From: Candidatus Borkfalkia faecipullorum
GTDB lineage: Bacteria; Bacillota; Clostridia; Christensenellales; Borkfalkiaceae
Assembly (NCBI GenBank): GCA_019114245.1
Contig: DXFX01000045.1
Coordinates: 1-36,486, forward strand
Direction: 5' to 3'
DNA length: 36,486 bases
Both the position numbers and the translations under genes were made by a program. The notes under the pieces are model-generated. The model was given only the letters and a program-made list of their open reading frames with translations. It was not told the DNA's origin and made no database searches. This document shows positions 31,163 through 36,486 of this stretch, piece by piece. Every line of letters begins with the position of its first letter. Within the stretch, counting starts at the first letter, position 1.

Positions 31163-31195
31163 AAAAAAAAGGACTCCGCAGAGCGCGCGGAGCCC
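31163..31195 (-). terminator. Intrinsic terminator of the gltX-to-M16 peptidase gene group
   Basis: A 9-bp stem (31171-31179 with 31187-31195, one G-U pair) with a 7-base loop and eight T on the minus strand, ten bases after the peptidase stop. Confidence 0.9.
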
Positions 31196-31204
31196 GTCTT
31201 TTCG

Positions 31205-32401
31205 TTAAACTTTGGCAATGTAAAAGATGCGGCGCAGGGAGGAACAGATCTCCTTCCACAGCGTTTTCAGCCGTTCGTCCGTAAACGATCGGCAAAACTC
31301 CAGCTCCTCTTTCAGCGTGACGGGGCGGGAAAAATCGATCCACGTATCCACGTAATGAGCGCAAAGCCGCTCCGGATTGTCGTATAAAAACACGCAGTTG
31401 TCGTGCAGAAAGGGCTTGACGAGAGAGAGAAACGGCGTGTTTTCCGCAAACTTTTCAAACTCGTCGATGAGCGGCACAAACTTCTTTTTGTCCCGCTTTT
31501 CCACGTGCACGAGGTAGGAAAAGATGAGTTCGTCGCCCAGCACGAAATAGTTGCCGTCCACCGAATAAAACTGAAATCCCCGTTCGTTGAAAAAGGTGAA
31601 AAAGGAGGAATCCAGCCCGTCGAACAGGGCGCTGCGCAGCCAGTGCGCCGCCATTTTCAGCTCGAACGACGCCTTTTCCACGTGATAGGTGACCAGGATC
31701 TGCAAGTCCCTGCCCCTGCCCACGCAGTTTTCCGCACGGGTGACCTTTTCCTCTTCCCTTGCGGGCGGCACTTTGCGCGAATGGAGGGGGAGAGAGCCGA
31801 AGGTATCCAAAACTTCCTGCGCGTCCTGCGCCGTGAACGCACCCGCAAGAAACAGGCACATATCCCTGGAATACAGCTTTTCGCGCTCCTGCGCGATCTC
31901 CTCCGGCGTCAGCCCTTCCAACACCCCGTAGCTGCCCAAAACGGAGGAAATATAGCGGGAATCAAACCACAATTCCTGCAAAAGTTCGCCCGAACGCGCG
32001 TCGTAAAAGTCCCCTTCATAGATCTCGTTGCGGATGACGGGGAGCACTTTTTCCAGCTCCTCCTCCCCGAAATTCTGTTCGGAGAGCATATCGTACAGCA
32101 GGTGCAGCTGGTCGCGGAACACTTCGGGGCGGCAGGTGAAGTTGAAACACATATAGTGGTTGGAGGTGTAGGCGTTGATGTCGCTGCCGCGCACCGTCTG
32201 TTCGGCGTTGATCTCCTCGGCGCGGCGTGCGCCCGCACGCTCGAAAAACATATGCTCGATGAGGTGGTACACGCCCGGCGTGCCGTCCGGCACAAAGGGC
32301 ATGACCACGGAAAAGGCGACGGAATGCAGGTACGGCGCGCTGCAAGTGAGAAGCGTGGCGCCGTTTTTGAGTTTTCCGCAGCGTTCACTGATGCCCGACA
32401 T
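31205..32401 (-). CDS. M16-family zinc metallopeptidase, 398 aa
   Basis: The inverzincin motif HLIEH (His46, Glu49, His50) is complete. The third zinc ligand is expected at Glu126 in PVIRNEIYEG, 76 residues after His50, the usual spacing. The NAYTSNHYMCF strand that follows is also typical. A weaker C-terminal half (from about 215) corresponds to the second M16 domain. No signal peptide is seen, so it should be cytoplasmic. Many M16 genes come in active/inactive pairs, but there is only one here. GGGAGG precedes the ATG. It is the last gene of the gltX-led group, 53 bp after the phosphoesterase stop. Confidence 0.93.
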   Translation of the reverse strand: MSGISERCGKLKNGATLLTCSAPYLHSVAFSVVMPFVPDGTPGVYHLIEHMFFERAGARRAEEINAEQTVRGSDINAYTSNHYMCFNFTCRPEVFRDQLHLLYDMLSEQNFGEEELEKVLPVIRNEIYEGDFYDARSGELLQELWFDSRYISSVLGSYGVLEGLTPEEIAQEREKLYSRDMCLFLAGAFTAQDAQEVLDTFGSLPLHSRKVPPAREEEKVTRAENCVGRGRDLQILVTYHVEKASFELKMAAHWLRSALFDGLDSSFFTFFNERGFQFYSVDGNYFVLGDELIFSYLVHVEKRDKKKFVPLIDEFEKFAENTPFLSLVKPFLHDNCVFLYDNPERLCAHYVDTWIDFSRPVTLKEELEFCRSFTDERLKTLWKEICSSLRRIFYIAKV

Positions 32402-32454
32402 GGCTTGCCTCCCTACGATTTTTTGCGCCGCTCCTGCGGCGTTTTGCTCCGATT

Positions 32455-33129
32455 TTACGGTAACGGTATCACTTTTTGATACAATGCGGTGTACTTTTCG
32501 CCAAGTTCGGCATCCATGTGCCAATGCCCGAAATACCAGTGGGTAAAGCGCACCTGTTCGGCAAAAATATTTAAAAGATATTCGCTGGTGTTCGGCGCAA
32601 CGCCCACCCTGCGGTAAAAGGGCGGGCGCATCAGCAGAGAGGAAGGCATGGTGTGCGTGAGGACGTAATCGACGGCGTTTGCGTGCGCCGCAAGGTTTTT
32701 CAGTCCCTCGTCCACGTCCGCCCAGGTGACGGATTCCTGCTTCCACCAGCTTTGCCCTTCGCGGCGGCGCACCTTGTCCGTGCTTTCCGCCCCGCCCATG
32801 ACAAACACCGTTCTCCCCTGCAGCGTAAACACCTGCCCGCGCATCAGATGATACACGTTTTCCGCCGCGCGGTGCACCTTTCCGCCGCAAAACTCTTCCT
32901 GCGGCAGACTTTCGAGGAGGTCGAAATTTTCGTGGTTGCCGTCTGCAAACAGTACCTTGCATTTGAGGCGGCGGTAGATCTGCAGGTCTTTTTCCAGCGT
33001 GTTTTTGTGCCACACGGCGCCGAAATCCCCCGCAATGAGCAGAAGATCCTCCCCCGTAAACTTTTCGCGCATGGTGTGAAGTTTGTTGTAATCGAGGCTC
33101 CCGTGGGTATCCCCCGTGACGTAGAGCAT
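32455..33129 (-). CDS. Calcineurin-like metallophosphoesterase, 224 aa
   Basis: The dimetal site motifs are all present: GDTHG (Asp7, His9), GDFG, GNHEN, a single His in LTHTMPS and the final GHWH. There is no signal peptide or membrane helix, so the enzyme is cytoplasmic. It belongs to the broad Ser/Thr-phosphatase-like phosphoesterases and the substrate cannot be told. GGGAGGGGAG lies directly before the ATG. It sits 21 bp after the NarL-type regulator and before the M16 peptidase in one co-directional group. Confidence 0.92.
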   Translation of the reverse strand: MLYVTGDTHGSLDYNKLHTMREKFTGEDLLLIAGDFGAVWHKNTLEKDLQIYRRLKCKVLFADGNHENFDLLESLPQEEFCGGKVHRAAENVYHLMRGQVFTLQGRTVFVMGGAESTDKVRRREGQSWWKQESVTWADVDEGLKNLAAHANAVDYVLTHTMPSSLLMRPPFYRRVGVAPNTSEYLLNIFAEQVRFTHWYFGHWHMDAELGEKYTALYQKVIPLP

Positions 33130-33150
33130 ACTCCCCTCCCTGCGGAAAGG

Positions 33151-33801
33151 TCAGCCGTTGAGCACTTCCTTCATCTTTGCAATGGCGGAAGCGCGCGAAT
33201 CGCTGCCCAGTTTGAGATAGATGGCGCTGATATAGTTGCGCGCCGTGCCGTCCGAAAGGTTGAGCGCGGACGCGATCTGGCGGTTGTTGAACCCTTCAAA
33301 GATCATGACGGCGATCTCCACCTCGCGGTCGGAAAGCCCGAACGCCTTGCACAGGCGGATCTCCCTGTCCGAGGACACCATTTTGGCCGCGTCCGTGATC
33401 TTGCGCGCGATCTTGGCGGGGAGAATGGTATCCCCCGCGTACGCGTTTTTGATGGCTTCGATGAGGGCGTTTGCGCCGATGTCTTTGAGCAGATACCCGC
33501 ACGCGCCGTTGTTGAGCGCGCTTAAAATGTAGTCGCTGTCGTCAAAGGTGGTGAGCATGAGCACCTTGACGGAGGGATATTTCTTTTTCACCTCGCCCGT
33601 GGTGACCACGCCGTTCATGCCGGGCATACGGATGTCCAGAAGCATGACGTCCGGCACTTTGCCCTCCGCCATCTCGTCCAGCGCCTCCTGCCCGTCGTGC
33701 GCAACGGCGATGACTTCCAGTTCGTCCGAAGAGGAAAGCACGCTGCGGATGCCTTCGGAAAGGATCACCTGATCGTCCACGATCATCACTTTTATCTTCA
33801 T
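33151..33801 (-). CDS. NarL/LuxR-type response regulator, 216 aa
   Basis: The receiver domain has Asp9-Asp10, the phosphoacceptor Asp56 in VMLLDIRMPGMNG, a Thr in LMLTTFDD and the Lys in GYLLKDIG. The C-terminal LuxR helix-turn-helix reads LSDREVEIAVMIFEGFNN, then RQIASALNLSDGTARNYISA. It pairs with the kinase encoded just upstream (nine bases between the genes). GGAG precedes the ATG. The target is unknown. Confidence 0.95.
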   Translation of the reverse strand: MKIKVMIVDDQVILSEGIRSVLSSSDELEVIAVAHDGQEALDEMAEGKVPDVMLLDIRMPGMNGVVTTGEVKKKYPSVKVLMLTTFDDSDYILSALNNGACGYLLKDIGANALIEAIKNAYAGDTILPAKIARKITDAAKMVSSDREIRLCKAFGLSDREVEIAVMIFEGFNNRQIASALNLSDGTARNYISAIYLKLGSDSRASAIAKMKEVLNG

Positions 33802-33810
33802 AACGGCTCC

Positions 33811-35094
33811 TTAAATTGACTGTACTTTCAGGTTTGCGGGCAGGCTGAGCAGAATTTCAAATCCTTCCCCTTCCTCCGAGGAAAAATGCACCATGCCGCC
33901 CAGAGATTCCGCTTTTGCGCGCATGGCGGAAAGGCCGAACCCCTCTTTGAAAGATTTCATATCCGCCCCGCTCCCGTTGTCCGAAAGCAGAAATTCCACA
34001 AAATTGCCCTTGTCTTTCAGCTCGACCAGAAACGCCGTGCTGCCGCCGTGCCGCACCCCGTTGGAGATCCCCTCCCGCAGCGTGCTGCAAAGAAAGCGCT
34101 CCGCCTCCTCCGTTAAAGAGACGTTGTCCAGCTTGGTGCGCACCGTCAGCCCCGTTCCGTCCGAGGATTCCTCCGCGATGTTTTCCAGCTGTTCGCAAAG
34201 GGACACGTTTTCCTGCCGCCCCGAAAGAAGATGCACCGAGGCGCGCATCTGTTCGAGACAGTTTTTCGCCTGCAGGTTGGCGGCGGAGATACTGCGCCTG
34301 GCGGCCTCGGGGTCCTTGTCGATGCTGAGTTTCGCCGCCTCCGTCTGCATGATGACGGTGGTCAGCGAATGCCCCGCCGTGTCGTGGATCTGCTTGGCAA
34401 TGCGGTTGCGCTCCTCGATGAGCGCCGCCTCCTGCAATTTGTCGTAAGCGCGCAAAAGTTCGTTGCGGCTCTCTTCCAATTCGCGCAGGTTTTTTTCGAT
34501 TTGTCTGTTTTTCCGCACCACGGTGGTGGAAAATCCGAACATGACAAAGTGCAGCGTCAGCACGATCAGCGCCACAAAATAGCGGGACGTGATGTCGAAT
34601 GCCGAGGCAAACTCGTTGTTGATGCCCGCCCCCACGCCGTAAATAACGGTGTAGATGGCGAGGTTGCAGCCGAACATGATGCCGCAATCGCGCAGGGCGG
34701 GTGCGGAGATATAGAACTCCGTCAGCACGCAAACATACACGAGATAGCTCAGATAGCTGTTGGAATCGGCGGAGACAAAGGAAGTATCGTTCCACGCGGA
34801 AAAGAGGGTAAACAGCGCCAAAAGGACGCTGTCCGCCACGTACCACGGGATCTTGCGCGAAAAGCTGCGGGCGGCGAATACCTTGACCGCCATGGACAGG
34901 ATGAGAAGGAGCGCCGCGGGCACCGTGAACAGGGCGGGCGTAAAGCCCCCTTCCAGGAGGGGCACGATGACGGCACAACAGGCAAAGACGAGCAATGCCA
35001 GCGCCAGATAGGAGATCCAGCGCATGACCTTGGACGCCGAAAACTTTTTGCCGTGTTTTTCTTCGCCCGCGCGGGGCGCGCTTTGCTTTTTCAT
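33811..35094 (-). CDS. Sensor histidine kinase, NarX/DesK type (HisKA_3), 427 aa
   Basis: About six membrane helices occupy residues 25-195 with only short external loops, so the signal may be within or close to the membrane. A coiled linker leads to the HisKA_3 dimerisation box ERNRIAKQIHDTAGHSLT with the phosphoacceptor His237. The ATPase shows LREGISNGVRHGGST (N-box), LSDNGSGAD and GFGLSAMRAKAESLGG. Its ATG overlaps the gltX stop as ATGA, so the kinase is probably translated together with glutamyl-tRNA synthetase, which is an unusual partner. Confidence 0.94.
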   Translation of the reverse strand: MKKQSAPRAGEEKHGKKFSASKVMRWISYLALALLVFACCAVIVPLLEGGFTPALFTVPAALLLILSMAVKVFAARSFSRKIPWYVADSVLLALFTLFSAWNDTSFVSADSNSYLSYLVYVCVLTEFYISAPALRDCGIMFGCNLAIYTVIYGVGAGINNEFASAFDITSRYFVALIVLTLHFVMFGFSTTVVRKNRQIEKNLRELEESRNELLRAYDKLQEAALIEERNRIAKQIHDTAGHSLTTVIMQTEAAKLSIDKDPEAARRSISAANLQAKNCLEQMRASVHLLSGRQENVSLCEQLENIAEESSDGTGLTVRTKLDNVSLTEEAERFLCSTLREGISNGVRHGGSTAFLVELKDKGNFVEFLLSDNGSGADMKSFKEGFGLSAMRAKAESLGGMVHFSSEEGEGFEILLSLPANLKVQSI

Positions 35095-36486
35095 TCGTTC
35101 AAAAAGCCGAGGGCGGCATCGATGCGGGCAAGACAGCGCTCTTTGCCGAGAAGCTCCGCCATTTCACTGGCGCCGCCGGGGGTGTTTTCCCTGCCCGTGA
35201 GCGCAATACGGACACACCAGAGCACCTGGCCGTTTTTCATGCCCTCGCGCCGGGCAAGCGCGACGAGCGCTTCATAGAGCGCGGAATTTTCAAAGTTTTC
35301 CAGCCCCGCAAGCACTTCGCGCGCGGCGGGGAGAACTTTTTTGGCGATCTCCGCGTCCGACTTCATCTTTTTGTTATAATACAGCGCGGGATCGAACTTC
35401 CCGTACTCTTCCAGAAAGTCCAGCTTGGCGGGAATGTCTTCCAGCACTTCCACGCGCGGCTGCACGATCTTCAGCAGTTTTTCGTCGGGATATTTGCCGT
35501 ACGCCTTGCTCTTTTTGAGGAAAGGCAGGGCGAGCGAGGCAAATTCTTCCGCGCTCATTTCGCGGATGTATTCGCCCGAAAGCCAGCGGAGCTTGGGTTC
35601 GTCGAAGATGGACGGGGATTTGTTCAGCCCCGCGAGGGAGAAATGCTCTTTCAGCTCCTCCATCGACATCTTTTCCTGATTGGTCTTGGGGCTCCAGCCG
35701 AGAAGGGCAATGTAGTTGATGATCGCCTGCTTGACGTATCCCTTTGCCACCAGGTCCTGATAGGACGCGTCGCCGTTGCGCTTGGAGAGCTTTTCGTGCG
35801 AGTTTTTCATGATGGGCGGCAGATGGATATAGGCGGGGCGCTCCCAGCCGAACGCGTCGTACATGAGGTTGTACTTGGGCGTGGAGGAAAGATATTCGCT
35901 GCCGCGGATGACGTGCGTGATGCCCATGAGATGATCGTCCACGACGTTTGCAAAGTTATAGGTGGGCATTCCGTCGCTCTTGAGCAGGATACCGTCCTCG
36001 ATGTCCTTGTAATCGACGGTGACGGTGCCGTACACGAGATCTTCGTAGGTGCCGCTCCCCTCGGCGGGAACGTTCTGACGGATGACGTACGGCACGCCCG
36101 CCGCGAGCTTTGCCTCTATCTCTTCCTTGGAGAGGTGCAGGCAATGCTTATCGTACCTGCCCACGCCGTTTTCGTCTTTGAGCGATTCCAGGCGCTCCCT
36201 GTCGCAGAAACAGTAGTACGCGCCGCCCAGTTCGACCAGTTTTTTGGCATACGTCTGATAAATTTCCGCACGCTGGCTCTGGATATACGGGCCGTAGTCC
36301 CCTCCCACGTCGGGGCCTTCGTCGTAGTCGATGCCCGCGTCGCGCAGGGTGTCGTAAATGATCTGCACGGCGTCCTCCACGTAACGCTTGCTGTCCGTAT
36401 CTTCCAGGCGCAGGATAAACTTCCCGCCCTCCTTCCTCGCGTACAGATACCCGTACAGCGCGGTGCGCAGGTTGCCGATGTGCATA
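35091..36486 (-). CDS. gltX: Glutamyl-tRNA synthetase, cut at the window edge (N-terminus missing)
   Basis: The visible 464 residues begin at the class I signature MHIGN; the preceding PSPTG-type residues and start codon lie outside the window. The protein charges tRNA-Glu. Further marks are ILRLEDTDSKRY, the TYNFANVVDDHLMGITHVIR stretch and the KLSKR motif in NSHEKLSKRNGD. The C-terminal helical anticodon-binding part is complete. The stop overlaps the kinase ATG by ATGA. Length and motifs indicate a normal bacterial enzyme. The Met at the visible edge is internal, not the start. Confidence 0.96.
   Translation of the reverse strand, partial: MHIGNLRTALYGYLYARKEGGKFILRLEDTDSKRYVEDAVQIIYDTLRDAGIDYDEGPDVGGDYGPYIQSQRAEIYQTYAKKLVELGGAYYCFCDRERLESLKDENGVGRYDKHCLHLSKEEIEAKLAAGVPYVIRQNVPAEGSGTYEDLVYGTVTVDYKDIEDGILLKSDGMPTYNFANVVDDHLMGITHVIRGSEYLSSTPKYNLMYDAFGWERPAYIHLPPIMKNSHEKLSKRNGDASYQDLVAKGYVKQAIINYIALLGWSPKTNQEKMSMEELKEHFSLAGLNKSPSIFDEPKLRWLSGEYIREMSAEEFASLALPFLKKSKAYGKYPDEKLLKIVQPRVEVLEDIPAKLDFLEEYGKFDPALYYNKKMKSDAEIAKKVLPAAREVLAGLENFENSALYEALVALARREGMKNGQVLWCVRIALTGRENTPGGASEMAELLGKERCLARIDAALGFLNE

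Noticed and set aside
32426..32441. Hairpin between the phosphoesterase and M16 genes as a terminator
   Set aside because: The stem is only 6 bp, and the T-run lies on the plus side, where no gene reads towards it. On the minus strand it is followed by A residues.

Overview
The window looks like a chromosomal segment from an anaerobic, fairly GC-rich member of the Clostridia (Bacillota). The evidence is a ferredoxin-dependent 2-oxoacid oxidoreductase, strong GGAGG ribosome binding sites, consensus vegetative promoters (TTGACA/TATAAT, often with an extended -10), hairpin-plus-U-tract terminators and proteins of clostridial type. Two lichenases and a beta-glucosidase suggest a gut or other plant-glucan-rich habitat. 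The species cannot be fixed from the sequence. Nearly all genes are on the minus strand; two small membrane-protein genes are on the plus strand.

Layout, left to right. (a) 24-5495: one giant P-loop ATPase of STAND/AAA type (1823 aa) with its own promoter, a 30-bp tandem repeat and lower GC than the rest. It is the best candidate here for an undescribed system. (b) 5596-6078: a zinc-ribbon protein with a FtsK-gamma-like winged helix. (c) 6175-8764: a four-gene Kor/Vor oxidoreductase operon (ferredoxin, alpha, beta, gamma) with a strong promoter. (d) 9010-10019: two plus-strand orphan membrane proteins, each with its own promoter and terminator. (e) 10107-22034: a 13-gene cobalamin operon behind a cobalamin riboswitch and an intrinsic terminator. 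In transcription order it encodes a BtuFCD-type importer, CbiA, CobT, CobU, CobS, a short second CobU-like protein, CobC, CbiB, CobD, CbiP and the corrinoid adenosyltransferase. Most neighbouring genes overlap by ATGA, so translation is probably coupled. No corrin-ring genes are present, so this is an import, salvage and late-assembly cluster. (f) 22523-31095: a beta-glucan locus with a circularly permuted, membrane-anchored GH3 enzyme, a modular GH16 lichenase lipoprotein, a second short lichenase lipoprotein and a GHKL-kinase/LytTR-regulator pair. (g) 31205-36486: gltX (cut by the window edge), a NarL-type two-component system, a metallophosphoesterase and an M16 peptidase, all co-directional and ending in a terminator.

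How the parts work together. In (f) the secreted lichenases would cut mixed-linkage beta-1,3-1,4-glucan and the membrane GH3 would trim the oligosaccharides; the adjacent sensor and regulator are plausible controllers, but this is inferred from position only. In (e) low cobalamin would let transcription pass the terminator and switch on import and nucleotide-loop assembly together. No RNA genes, insertion sequences, attachment sites or CRISPR arrays were seen. The only stretch over 300 bases without a gene is 22035-22522, and it is filled by a terminator, a promoter, the riboswitch and its expression platform.
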